This document shows positions 5,201 to 13,078 of a stretch of 23,820 nucleotides of DNA, piece by piece (position 1 is the stretch's first letter; the number at the start of each line of letters is the position of its first letter). Origin of the DNA: a virus; IMG/VR virus record IMGVR_UViG_3300042691_007427, positions 1 through 23,820 of that record; one strand, 5' to 3'. Position numbers and translations under genes: made by a program. The notes beneath the pieces were generated by a model. It worked only from the letters and a program-made list of their open reading frames with translations, ran no database searches and had not been told where the DNA came from.

Positions 5201-7291
5201 ATGGCACTAGGACTGGCGATCATTCCCGTGGCGAGTGCTGCGGACCTTGAGAACGAGGCGCGCAAACGCAACGACGAGATGCAGGCTCAGCCTGTGATTC
5301 AGGGTCTTGCGTCACACGTTAAAGAACGCTGGGAGAGTGCGCGCGTTGCCAAACGCCAGCTCGAAGAGCGCATGCTTAAATGCCTGCGGCAGCGCAACGG
5401 TGAGTACGACCCGGAAAAGCTGGCTGAGATCCACGAGCAGGGCGGCTCAGACATCTTCGTGCAGTTGACATCGGTTAAGTGCCGCGCGGCAACGAGCTGG
5501 TTGCGCGATACGCTCTTGGGTACCGGTGCAGATAAGCCGTGGGGACTGGACGCAACGCCAGAGCCCACGCTACCACCCGAGATCATGGCTGGGCTTCAGC
5601 AGCAGTTGACTCAGCAGATCATGGCGCACATCGAGCAGGGTGGTGTGCCGCCGACGGAAGAGCAGCTTCGCGAGGTTGCCTCGCAGATGAAAGACATGGC
5701 CATGCGGCAGCTTCAGGAAGAGGCCAACCGCAGGGTTGATCGCATGGAACGTAAGATGGAGGACCAGCTTGTTGAAGGCGGATGGTTGAAAGCCTTGAAC
5801 GAGTTTCTCGATGACATCGTGACGTTTCCTTACGCGGTCGTTAAAGGTCCCATCAAACGCAAGCGCAAAACACTTGAGTGGCAGAACGGTCAGCTTGTGC
5901 CGTCTGAGACGATCCGCAACGAGTGGGAGCGGGTCGACCCGTTCTATATCTATTGGGCACCGTGGGCATGGGAGTTGAACGACGGCTACGTCATCGAGCG
6001 ACACCGCCTGACGGCTGAGGAGTTGCAGGCGCTCATTGGTGTGCCGGGGTATAACGACGACGCCATCCGCACGGTGCTCAACGACTTTGACTCGATGGGT
6101 ATGAAACAGTGGCTGTGGACCGACGCGTCTAAAGCGCAGGCCGAAGGTAAGTACGTCACTGAGGCTGTGATCAGTGGTGACTTGATTGATGCGTTGCAGC
6201 TTTGGGATTCTGTGAAGGGCAGCTTGTTGCTTGAGTGGGGTCTTACAGAAAAAGAGATTCCTGATCCTGCGTTGAGCTACCCTTGCGAGGTGTGGTTGAT
6301 CGGCACGCAGGTTATCCGCGCGGTATTGAACTATGACCCGCTAGGTCGCAAACCGTACTACCTCACGTCGTATGAGAACCTGCCCGGTTCAGTAGAGGGC
6401 AAAGGTGTGACGGATCTTTGTCGTGATTCACAGGCGATGGTTAACGCGTCTGCGCGGTCGCTTGCGAACAACATGGGTATCTCATCTGGCCCGCAGGTGG
6501 GTGTAAATATCAGCCGGCTACCACCGGGTGAAGACATTACCGACATGCACCCGTGGAAAATCTGGCAGTTCCAGAGTAGCGAGATCAACGACGGGTCGCA
6601 GCCGCTTCAGTTCTTCATGCCGCAGAGTAACGCTACGGAACTGATGGGCGTGTTTGAGAAGTTCTCGGCACGCGCTGATGAAGACACCATGATCCCGCGA
6701 TACATGACAGGTGAGACGACACCGGGTGCGGGGCGCACTTCGTCTGGTCTGTCGATGCTCATCAGTAACGCTGGTAAAGGGATCAAGCAGGTCATTACGA
6801 ACATCGACCAGAACGTCATCATCCCGGCTATTGAGCGGTTGTATCAAGACAACCTCCGCTATAGCGAAGACCCGGACCTCATTGGTGACGTCAACATCGT
6901 GGCCAAAGGTGCGACGAGCCTCGTGGTGAAAGAGGCCGAAGCGATTCGCAAGAATGAGTTCCTACAACTCATCTTGAATAGCCCGGTGGCACAACAGATC
7001 GTTGGCCTACCCGGAACCGCTGAGCTTCTGCGCGACTCGGCTCGCAACCTGAGTGGTAACGTAGACAGGATTGTGCCGGAGCGTTCGCAGCTTAACGTCA
7101 TGCAGCAACAGCAGCAGATGATCGCCCAGTTGCAACAGCAGATCGCGATGCTCATGGGTCAGGCAGAACAGCCCGGGGCTGGTCCTGCACCTCAACAGCC
7201 TATGATGCGGCCGAGAAATGTACTGCCCGACGGTTCGCAGGTAGGCGGTCGGGAATCGAACTTTGTCTCAGCTAGACCAAACGGAGTCTGA
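5201..7291 (+). CDS. Portal protein (head-tail connector)
   Basis: The portal forms the 12-subunit ring at one capsid vertex through which DNA enters and leaves. At 696 aa it is in the range of podovirus portals. N-terminal motifs fit the family (VKERWESARVAKRQLEERML, then RAATSWLRDTLLG). A long charged helical stretch (about 125-195) leads to FPYAVVKGPIKRKRK and VDPFYIYWAPWAWELNDG. Then come SYENLPGSVEGKGVTDLCRD and RSLANNMGISSGPQVGVN, the usual stem-to-wing region. The C-terminal 60 residues are Gln-rich (VMQQQQQMIAQLQQQIAML), a probable barrel helix. AGG lies 8 nt before the ATG. It is followed after 1 bp by a small Dps-like gene rather than directly by scaffold. Confidence 0.92.
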   Translation: MALGLAIIPVASAADLENEARKRNDEMQAQPVIQGLASHVKERWESARVAKRQLEERMLKCLRQRNGEYDPEKLAEIHEQGGSDIFVQLTSVKCRAATSWLRDTLLGTGADKPWGLDATPEPTLPPEIMAGLQQQLTQQIMAHIEQGGVPPTEEQLREVASQMKDMAMRQLQEEANRRVDRMERKMEDQLVEGGWLKALNEFLDDIVTFPYAVVKGPIKRKRKTLEWQNGQLVPSETIRNEWERVDPFYIYWAPWAWELNDGYVIERHRLTAEELQALIGVPGYNDDAIRTVLNDFDSMGMKQWLWTDASKAQAEGKYVTEAVISGDLIDALQLWDSVKGSLLLEWGLTEKEIPDPALSYPCEVWLIGTQVIRAVLNYDPLGRKPYYLTSYENLPGSVEGKGVTDLCRDSQAMVNASARSLANNMGISSGPQVGVNISRLPPGEDITDMHPWKIWQFQSSEINDGSQPLQFFMPQSNATELMGVFEKFSARADEDTMIPRYMTGETTPGAGRTSSGLSMLISNAGKGIKQVITNIDQNVIIPAIERLYQDNLRYSEDPDLIGDVNIVAKGATSLVVKEAEAIRKNEFLQLILNSPVAQQIVGLPGTAELLRDSARNLSGNVDRIVPERSQLNVMQQQQQMIAQLQQQIAMLMGQAEQPGAGPAPQQPMMRPRNVLPDGSQVGGRESNFVSARPNGV

Positions 7292-7292
7292 T

Positions 7293-7667
7293 ATGAAAGG
7301 CATTACTGCCACTGCCACATTTGAGGGCTTCGTTGCCATGGCGCAGCATGCCCTAACGAACACACGTCAGCAGCATTGGAGGACTCGTAGCTTCGCTCAG
7401 CACGAAGCACTTAGCGAGTTCTATGAAAAGTTTTCTGAGAAATTAGACGAGACCGTGGAGTGCTATCAGGGAAGGGAAAATCTGATCGTGGTCCCAGAAA
7501 TGTCGTTTCATAAAGAAGCGGACCCGGTCGTCATGATCAAGACGATGCGTAGGTTTCTCGATGAGAACCGGGATGTGATGACCAGTTATCGCGAGATCCA
7601 GAATCAGTTTGACGAGTTGATCTCGATCATGAATAAAGCGCTGTACAAACTACAGTTTCTTGCTTGA
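7293..7667 (+). CDS. Small Dps/ferritin-like phage protein, 124 aa
   Basis: The ATG at 7293 has GGAG 6 nt upstream. The core reads TRQQHWRTRSFAQHEALSEF (residues 24-43) and then KFSEKLDETVECYQG (46-60), closely like the first half of Dps proteins. The residues H28, H37, D52 and E56 line up with the ferroxidase residues of E. coli Dps (H51, H63, D78, E82): the H-D and D-E spacings are identical (15 and 4), while the H-H spacing is 3 shorter. Two further helices follow (DPVVMIKTMRRFLDENRDVM and REIQNQFDELISIMNKALYK), giving a four-helix bundle. It may belong to DUF5856, a phage family I recall as ferritin-like. It is shorter than Dps (about 167 aa) and lacks its DNA-binding N-tail. It could bind metal, pack in the virion or act in the cell; none is proven. 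Confidence 0.7.
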   Translation: MKGITATATFEGFVAMAQHALTNTRQQHWRTRSFAQHEALSEFYEKFSEKLDETVECYQGRENLIVVPEMSFHKEADPVVMIKTMRRFLDENRDVMTSYREIQNQFDELISIMNKALYKLQFLA

Positions 7668-7692
7668 CGGTGTAGAAACTGGGTGATATAAC
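7664..7692 (+). promoter_or_regulatory. Promoter candidate before the scaffold/capsid block
   Basis: TTGACG (7664-7669) and TATAAC (7687-7692) are 17 bp apart, the best match to sigma70 in the window. The predicted start (about 7699-7700) is 1-2 nt before the ATG at 7701, so the first message would be leaderless or nearly so. This would give the scaffold and capsid genes an extra transcription start, sensible for the most abundant virion proteins. Confidence 0.6.
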
Positions 7693-7700
7693 ATAATCAC

Positions 7701-7943
7701 ATGAGTCAGTTTATTGGTACTAAGCCTGAACGGAAGCACATGCAAGCGTTATCGCGCTGCAAGCTGCCGGAGAACGAGGCGTTGATGGATTTGATGAAGC
7801 AGACACTATTCGACATTAAAACTCGACTGGTGGAAGCGGAGCAGCCATCTCGCATCGCTCAACTTCAGGGGCAGGCCAGACTGATTATTGATTTCCTCGA
7901 CGCGGTCGAAAGATCGCAAGAGATCTTAACGCGGCTTAAATAA
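7701..7943 (+). CDS. Hypothetical 80-aa helical protein
   Basis: I do not recognise this protein. It is charged and helical, with a likely coiled coil in the second half (LMKQTLFDIKTRLVEAEQPS, then IDFLDAVERSQEILTRLK). No ribosome site precedes the ATG, but the promoter at 7664-7692 would place the transcript end at the start codon. The gene sits in the position where podoviruses often have one small gene between portal and scaffold. A role in head assembly is inferred from place only. Its stop is 82 bp before the scaffold gene. Confidence 0.75.
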   Translation: MSQFIGTKPERKHMQALSRCKLPENEALMDLMKQTLFDIKTRLVEAEQPSRIAQLQGQARLIIDFLDAVERSQEILTRLK

Positions 7944-8025
7944 CCGCATCCGTAGCAAACCATTATGTTGGCGGCAGACCGGATAGCCGGAGCCTTAAAA
8001 CAGAGTTGGAGCGAAAGGAAAACGT

Positions 8026-9000
8026 ATGGCTCTCCCGAAGCAGGTTGAAGAACAACTTAGGCAGTTGGAAGAAATTGAGAAGCAGCTTGAGGCTGCGAAG
8101 GTGCCGAAAGAGTCCGCCTCGAATGAGGAAACTCTAGAAGCTCCGAGCGCGCAAGCAGAGCCGCAAGATCCTCCGAAAGCTGAAGATCCGCCTTCACCCG
8201 CTGAGACGAAGCCAGATAAATCAGCCGAGCCGGTAGTTGCCGAGGATACGTGGCAGCAGAAGTACAAGACCCTCAAGGGAATGTACGACGCTGAGGTGCC
8301 TCGACTACACGCTCAGGTAAAAGAGCTTACGGCTCAGATGGCGCGGCTTCAGAGCGCCGTTGACAAGCCCGCAGCGAAAGAGCCTGATCGGCCGACGAAG
8401 TTGGTAACGGACGCTGATGTTCAAACGTTCGGTGAGGATCTGATTGAGGTGCAGCGTAAGGTTGCACGCGAAGTAGCGATGGAGTTTCGCGCGGAGATTG
8501 ATGCGCTGAAGGCCGATAATGAGAAGTTGCGCGAGCAACTGAACACTACTGGTTCTCAGGTCATCGAGTCTACGTTCGAGCAGAGGTTGCACCGCATGGT
8601 GCCGGATTTTGACAAGGTCAACGTCGACCCGAAATGGGTCGAATGGCTGAACGAGTACGATCCGATTCTGCGCGGTCCCCGCAAACTTGTTGCTCAAGAA
8701 GCGTTCAACCGTGGCGATGCCGAAGCGGTGGCAGACTACGTGAAGATGTTCAAGCAAACAATCGCTCCCGTAGAGCCGTCGAAGTCCAAAACCGAAGAGT
8801 TAGAACGCCAGATCCAACCTCGTCGTGCTGCGACAGGTACCGGGCAGCCCGCGCCGAAAGGCAAGACGTACACCAACAAAGAGGTGGAACGTATGTTTAG
8901 ACAGGCGGCTGATCTCGGTGCTCGTGGCAAGCTCGAAGAGGCACGTAAACTTGAAGCTGAAATCGATGCTGCGTACGTAGATGGTCGTGTTACCACCTAA
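8026..9000 (+). CDS. Capsid scaffold protein
   Basis: Scaffold proteins guide coat assembly and then leave the prohead. This 324-aa protein lies directly before the coat gene and has the expected make-up: an N-terminal coiled coil (1-24), an acidic Pro/Glu linker (28-72), the segment DTWQQKYKTLKGMYDAEVP (74-92) common in such proteins, and a long coiled coil (about 93-175). A folded part follows (FEQRLHRMVPDFDKV to NRGDAEAVADYVKMF). The C-terminus is basic (QPRRAATG, KGKTYTNKEVERMFRQA), which fits coat binding in P22-type scaffolds. AAAGGAAAA precedes the ATG. No protease gene is seen nearby, so release without cleavage is plausible. Confidence 0.85.
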   Translation: MALPKQVEEQLRQLEEIEKQLEAAKVPKESASNEETLEAPSAQAEPQDPPKAEDPPSPAETKPDKSAEPVVAEDTWQQKYKTLKGMYDAEVPRLHAQVKELTAQMARLQSAVDKPAAKEPDRPTKLVTDADVQTFGEDLIEVQRKVAREVAMEFRAEIDALKADNEKLREQLNTTGSQVIESTFEQRLHRMVPDFDKVNVDPKWVEWLNEYDPILRGPRKLVAQEAFNRGDAEAVADYVKMFKQTIAPVEPSKSKTEELERQIQPRRAATGTGQPAPKGKTYTNKEVERMFRQAADLGARGKLEEARKLEAEIDAAYVDGRVTT

Positions 9001-9045
9001 TAATCAGCGTCGGTTTAACCAAACCTGTTAATTTAGGAGTTAACC

Positions 9046-10047
9046 ATGCCTGCCGTTTATCCGGTACAAGCGCCGTTTGATACGAGCACCTCGTATTCGG
9101 GCGCGTTTATCCCGACCCTGTGGTCTGGAAAGCTGCTTGCCAAGTTCTACCAGAACACCATGCTGTCGGAGATCGCCAACACCGACTACGAAGGTGAACT
9201 GAAGAACCAAGGCGACACCATTCGTATCCGTCTGGCTCCGACCATCACGATTTCTGACTACACCGCTGGTCAGAATCTGAACTACGAAGTGCCCACGCCT
9301 ATCTTCCAAGATATGCAAGTCAACAAGGGCAAATACTTCGGCGTTCAGGTCAACGACGTGCTGGCCTATCAGTCGGACATGAACCTCATGAACATGTTCA
9401 CTGAGGACGCCGCCAAGCAACTGAAGATCCAGATCGAGAACGAAGTGTTCTTCAACTGCTTCGTGACCGAAGGTCCTGCTGCCGCCAACAAAGGCGCGTC
9501 AGCTGGTGCGATCTCGGCTGCGTACAACCTCGGCACGGATACGACCCCCGTTGATCAGGCGACCCCTGAGAACGTGCTGAAGGCGATCCTGCGTATGTCG
9601 ACGGTTCTGGATGAGCAGAACGTGCCGGAAGACGGCCGTTGGCTGGTTCTGAGCCCGTACGACCGCCATCTCCTGATGCAGTCGAACCTCGCGCAAGCCT
9701 ACTTCACCGGTGACTCGTCCAGTACCATCCGTACGGGTAAGATCGGCATGATCGACCGCTTCACGGTCTATGTGTCGAACCTGCTGCCGCGCGGTGCTGC
9801 TGGTAAAGCGCTGGTGTCTGGCCTGACCGATACGGCGACCGGTGCTTCTGTTGCTAGCGCCAAGGCCCGTCGTGTCATGATGGCTGGTACCAAGGCTGCT
9901 TGCTCGTTCGCGATGACCGTGAACAAGACCGAGCCCCTGCGTAACCAGACTGACTTCGGCGATATCGTCCGTGGTCTCGCGGTTTACGGTCGTAAGACTG
10001 TCAAGCCCGAAGCTCTGGTTCTGGCTCAAGTTGGTTCGGCGACCTAA
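9046..10047 (+). CDS. Major capsid protein
   Basis: At 333 aa, directly after scaffold and with a strong ribosome site (AGGAG 6 nt before the ATG), this is the coat protein, expected to have the HK97 fold. The N-terminal half is typical: TLWSGKLLAKFYQNTMLSEI, then the E-loop-like GELKNQGDTIRIRLAPTITI and FGVQVNDVLAYQ. The middle includes PEDGRWLVLSPYDRHLLMQS, a pattern shared by many podovirus coats (WLVLSP). The C-terminus has the spine and P-domain type text AVYGRKTVKPEALVLAQV. Codon choice is more GC-rich and uniform than in its neighbours, as for highly expressed genes. Confidence 0.93.
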   Translation: MPAVYPVQAPFDTSTSYSGAFIPTLWSGKLLAKFYQNTMLSEIANTDYEGELKNQGDTIRIRLAPTITISDYTAGQNLNYEVPTPIFQDMQVNKGKYFGVQVNDVLAYQSDMNLMNMFTEDAAKQLKIQIENEVFFNCFVTEGPAAANKGASAGAISAAYNLGTDTTPVDQATPENVLKAILRMSTVLDEQNVPEDGRWLVLSPYDRHLLMQSNLAQAYFTGDSSSTIRTGKIGMIDRFTVYVSNLLPRGAAGKALVSGLTDTATGASVASAKARRVMMAGTKAACSFAMTVNKTEPLRNQTDFGDIVRGLAVYGRKTVKPEALVLAQVGSAT

Positions 10048-10059
10048 TAGGAGATAGAC

Positions 10060-10428
10060 ATGCCTAGCGTAACTTCGTATGGCCGCATGGTTGGCGGCGT
10101 CACGACTGGCCTTACGGCCGGTACCACCCAGACGGCCGCTGGCGCGACTGCTCTGACGGGTGCGATCAACACCGTTACTGTTGTCGGCACCGACAACGAC
10201 GGCGTTATCCTGCCCTCGGGGCGTGGTCAGGGCGATCGGGTCACGGTTGCTAACCTTGATTCGGCGCAAGACATCAAGCTGTACCCCAACACCGGCGGTA
10301 CGATCAACGGCGCAGCGGCTAACACCCCGCTCGTCGTAGGTCAGCAGCAGGTTGTTGAGTGCATTCAGATCGGCACTGACGGTCTGACGTGGATCGCGCT
10401 GCTTGGCGCGGTTGCCACGCCTGCGTAA
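10060..10428 (+). CDS. Probable capsid decoration or small head protein, 122 aa
   Basis: AGGAG lies 7 nt before the ATG, and the gene follows the coat gene by 12 bp. It is rich in Thr, Gly, Ala and Val with alternating strand-like text (INTVTVVGTDNDGVILPSG, then GDRVTVANLDSAQDIKLYPN). The short beta-rich form, lack of catalytic motifs and place after the coat gene fit a capsid-binding cement protein. The text GTDNDGVILPSGRGQGDRV and KLYPNTGGTING recurs, as I recall, in small phage proteins next to coat genes. A head fibre or completion protein is the main alternative. Confidence 0.65.
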   Translation: MPSVTSYGRMVGGVTTGLTAGTTQTAAGATALTGAINTVTVVGTDNDGVILPSGRGQGDRVTVANLDSAQDIKLYPNTGGTINGAAANTPLVVGQQQVVECIQIGTDGLTWIALLGAVATPA

Positions 10429-10436
10429 GCGGGTCC

Positions 10437-10461
10437 GGCAGGGGGCTAATCACCCCCTGCC
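10437..10461 (+). terminator. Strong hairpin after the coat/decoration genes
   Basis: A perfect 9-bp stem (GGCAGGGGG/CCCCCTGCC) with a 7-nt loop lies in the 48-bp gap. It is followed by ACTTTGG, not a T-run, so it would be a partial terminator or a block to RNA decay. Either would leave more coat message than downstream tail message. Confidence 0.5.
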
Positions 10462-10476
10462 ACTTTGGAGTTATAC

Positions 10477-10740
10477 ATGACACTTGATGAACTACTTACC
10501 CACCTAAAAGGTGAGATCCTCGCCAACAAAGCCACCGCGCTTATCGAAGGCAAATACACAGTAATCGCTGTGGTTGATGGGTCTGAGTGGGTGTTGACCG
10601 AGGAAGGTCGTGCGGCTGAGGCGATGGTCTCTAATCAGGTCGCTGCACAGAAACCTCGCAAACTCAAAAGTATGCTGGTAGAATCACAAGTGGCTGCGTC
10701 TGAGCCCGCGCAAGGGCTCCAACCCCAAGGGACGCCATGA
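10477..10740 (+). CDS. Hypothetical 87-aa protein
   Basis: I do not recognise this protein. The ATG at 10477 has TTGGAG 6 nt upstream; the TTG inside that ribosome site is not the start. The first 45 residues could form a small alpha/beta domain (TLDELLTHLKGEIL, YTVIAVVDGSEWVLTEEGR). The C-terminal 35 residues are disordered (Gln, Pro, Ser, Lys). Its stop overlaps the start of the next gene (ATGA at 10737-10740), so the two are translated together. The place between decoration and adaptor genes suggests a head-completion or accessory head role, inferred only. Confidence 0.7.
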   Translation: MTLDELLTHLKGEILANKATALIEGKYTVIAVVDGSEWVLTEEGRAAEAMVSNQVAAQKPRKLKSMLVESQVAASEPAQGLQPQGTP

Positions 10741-11369
10741 AAGCTCTGAGCACATTCTTTCCGCGTATCCTGCCGTATCTGCCGGGCTGTTCTGAGCCGC
10801 TCGCAGAGCAGGCGCTACGGAATGCTGCTATCGAGTTTTGTGAGGCGGCGCAGGTTCTGCGCCAAGACCTCGAACCGTTCAACACGGTTGCCAACGTTTC
10901 GCAGTACGATCTCACTGCGCCTACGAACCAACACGACATCTGCCGCGTCTTTAGCGTCAAGCTAGACGAGATTTACTCGCTGCAAGGTGTCCCGGTCGAG
11001 GCGATTCGTACGGTTCCGCAGAATCTTTCGCTTCCGCGTGGGTTTTATACCGACCGTACTGATTCGCTCTTTACTCTCAAGCTGACCCCCACGCCTGATA
11101 AGGCGTATGCTACAGTCGTAAACGTCGCGTTGCGCCCTCGTATCACGGCAACTACGCTTGACGACGACCTGTATAACATCTGGATTGACCCGTTGGTCGC
11201 TATGACCATCGCTAAGTTGGCTGTGATTCCCGGTCAGCCTTTCACAAACCCTGGTTTGGCGAAGTACATGGAGTCCATGGCTGCTCGTCAGACTGTGAGT
11301 TCGCGCATCGAGGGCAATTACGGCCTGTTGCGTGGCTCTATGCGTGTTCGCACGCGCCCCTTCGCATGA
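10737..11369 (+). CDS. Head-tail adaptor-like protein, 210 aa
   Basis: This resembles podovirus adaptor proteins that bind below the portal. N-terminal helices (ALRNAAIEFCEAAQVLRQDL, about residues 25-45) are followed by a beta section (NVSQYDLTAPTNQHDICRVF, then YTDRTDSLFTLKLTPTPD, VVNVALRPRIT). The C-terminus is helical (LVAMTIAKLAVIPGQPF, then LAKYMESMAARQTVSSR). A helix-beta-helix order like this is known in SU10-type and T7 gp11-like adaptors. It overlaps the gene before it by 4 bp and is followed 8 bp later by a second adaptor-like gene, consistent with a connector of more than one ring. Confidence 0.65.
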   Translation: MKALSTFFPRILPYLPGCSEPLAEQALRNAAIEFCEAAQVLRQDLEPFNTVANVSQYDLTAPTNQHDICRVFSVKLDEIYSLQGVPVEAIRTVPQNLSLPRGFYTDRTDSLFTLKLTPTPDKAYATVVNVALRPRITATTLDDDLYNIWIDPLVAMTIAKLAVIPGQPFTNPGLAKYMESMAARQTVSSRIEGNYGLLRGSMRVRTRPFA

Positions 11370-11377
11370 GGTAGCCC

Positions 11378-12079
11378 ATGGCACTTACTGCTCAGTCCAT
11401 TATCCGCCGCGCGGTTGAGACTCTTCAGGACACGACGTCTGTTCGTTGGCCTGTCAACGAGCTTGTCCGATACCTCAACGACGGTCAGCGTGAGGTTGTA
11501 CTCTATCGCCCTGACTCGATGGTGACGAACTCGACCATCACGTGTGTGACCGGGTCTAAGCAATCTTTGCCGGCAAACGGTGCCAAGCTCATCGAGGTTA
11601 TTCGGAACGCTGCGTCAACTAGCGACAAGAAAGCCGTGCGGATGATCAACCGAGAGATTCTGGACTCGCAGACGCCGGGGTGGCACAACATCGCTGGGTC
11701 GGTCAATATTCTGCACTTCATGTATGACCCGCGTGATCCGAAGGTGTTCTACGTCTACCCGCCGGCCACGACGTTAGCGCAATTGGATATTGTCTACGCA
11801 GCGTACCCAACAGATATCACTGAGCCCGCCGATGGCGCGCTCTACACCGCTGTGTCTGGCAACATCAGTCTGCCGGATATCTACGGCAACGTCCTGCTCG
11901 ATTACATCCTCTACCGCGCGTACACCAAAGACAGCACTTACGCAGGCAACGCACAGCGTGCGCAGTCTCACTATGCTGCCTTCGCCAACGCCCTCGGTAT
12001 TGAGATCCGCGCTACGGTTGCAGTAGCGCCGAATCCGGTCGACAATCCTAACCGTGGCATGGTCACTCAAGCCGCGTAA
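11378..12079 (+). CDS. DUF6682-like connector/adaptor protein, 233 aa
   Basis: The text SIIRRAVETLQDTTSVRWPVNELVRYLNDGQREVVLYRPDS (residues about 7-48, in shorter parts QSIIRRAVETLQD, VRWPVNELVRYLNDGQ) is the hallmark of a phage family I recall as DUF6682. KAVRMINREILDSQTPGWHN and KVFYVYPPA are also typical. After a helical start the middle is beta-rich, and the end is helical (NVLLDYILYRAYTKDSTYAG). GAGG lies 6 nt before the ATG. Family members occur beside portal-proximal genes; a role in the head-tail joint is inferred from position. No enzyme motif is present. Confidence 0.75.
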   Translation: MALTAQSIIRRAVETLQDTTSVRWPVNELVRYLNDGQREVVLYRPDSMVTNSTITCVTGSKQSLPANGAKLIEVIRNAASTSDKKAVRMINREILDSQTPGWHNIAGSVNILHFMYDPRDPKVFYVYPPATTLAQLDIVYAAYPTDITEPADGALYTAVSGNISLPDIYGNVLLDYILYRAYTKDSTYAGNAQRAQSHYAAFANALGIEIRATVAVAPNPVDNPNRGMVTQAA

Positions 12080-12090
12080 GGACATGAGAC

Positions 12091-12426
12091 ATGGCCGAGA
12101 AAATCAGGCTCGTACAAGGTGACACAGGACCACAGGTTCGTTTGACATTGACGGATGAGACGTCGGGTAACCCGACGGATCTCACTGGTGCGACGGGGAC
12201 CTTGTACGTTCGTGCGATCGGTAGCACTACGGTCGTGATCACGCGCCCGCTGTATATCAATCCGGCCACGGCAATCAATGGTATTGCTTACATTGTTTGG
12301 GGCGAAGGTGACCTGAACAACGCACCCGGTGATTACGAGGGTGAGGTTGAGATCACGCTCGGTACTGGTGAACGCATTACCATCTATGATCTGTTGAAGT
12401 TCAAGATCCGCGCGGACTTCACATGA
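12091..12426 (+). CDS. Baseplate/tail protein with BppU-N-like domain, 111 aa
   Basis: The N-terminal text VQGDTGPQVRLTLTDETSG, PTDLTGATGTLYVR and DYEGEVEITLGTGERITI matches the beta-sandwich domain found at the start of phage upper baseplate proteins (BppU_N type). In this case it is the whole protein, so it may serve as a small adaptor for fibres. AAGGA precedes the ATG. It overlaps the next gene by 4 bp (ATGA at 12423-12426). Family assignment is by motif recall. Confidence 0.65.
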   Translation: MAEKIRLVQGDTGPQVRLTLTDETSGNPTDLTGATGTLYVRAIGSTTVVITRPLYINPATAINGIAYIVWGEGDLNNAPGDYEGEVEITLGTGERITIYDLLKFKIRADFT

Positions 12427-13067
12427 ATCTGGAAGCGTCGTGGAAGAAGCTCATACTCGATGTCGACAACCAGTCCATCGCGCTTGCTTCGTCGCCTGAG
12501 TACATCACGCTTGTCACGGAAGTCGGTCTCTTCATCTGGTTTATCTACAAAGACGATACCGTTACGCTAAGCGACGGTACGGCGTTTTCGTTTGGTAAGC
12601 TCCTCACCGACAACCCCTTCGTATCTGACGCGCAGGCACGCAACTTTGGCAAGTATGTTGTTGACGCCTTTGGGGCTACCGATGCGGTGACGCGCCGCGA
12701 CTTTGGAAAAAGGGCGTTTGACACGACGAATGCCTCTGATGCTTTGGCTAAGTCGATTGGTACGCGTCTACAGGATACGTACTATGCGTCGGACGCCGCT
12801 GCTCGTACGTTTGGTAAGTTCTTAACGTCTTCGATCACCGCTACAGATGACCTTGATGGTGAAGCAACCACCGAAGATGATCAGGAGATCCAGTTCTTTA
12901 AGGTCTTGAACCACATTGCAGGTGCTACGGACGCCAAAGCTCTTACGTTTGGCAAGATCCTGGCCCATACCGCTGCATCTTCAGACGCTGGTTCTCTTCG
13001 TAGCCAGAACTATTGCGACTTCACATATTTCGCCGAGGACTATGTCGGCGAGTCTCGTACTTTCTGA
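12423..13067 (+). CDS. Repeat-containing tail protein, 214 aa
   Basis: After a 50-residue N-terminus, the protein is made of six or seven units of about 18 residues with the pattern SDA-xx-R-x-FGK-xxxDxxxA, for example SDAQARNFGKYVVDAFGA and SDAAARTFGKFLTSSITA. The fourth unit has lost FGK (SIGTRL), and an acidic insert (GEATTEDDQEIQ) breaks the row. The C-terminus YFAEDYVGESRTF is, as I recall, shared by phage proteins with other versions of these repeats. A fibrous or spacer role in the tail is inferred from the repeats and neighbours. It is translationally coupled to the gene before. Confidence 0.75.
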   Translation: MNLEASWKKLILDVDNQSIALASSPEYITLVTEVGLFIWFIYKDDTVTLSDGTAFSFGKLLTDNPFVSDAQARNFGKYVVDAFGATDAVTRRDFGKRAFDTTNASDALAKSIGTRLQDTYYASDAAARTFGKFLTSSITATDDLDGEATTEDDQEIQFFKVLNHIAGATDAKALTFGKILAHTAASSDAGSLRSQNYCDFTYFAEDYVGESRTF

Positions 13068-13078
13068 AAGGAAACGAC

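Noticed and set aside
11157-11180. TTGACG followed by TATAAC inside the adaptor gene
   Set aside because: The spacer is about 8 bp and the site is inside a coding region, so it is chance.
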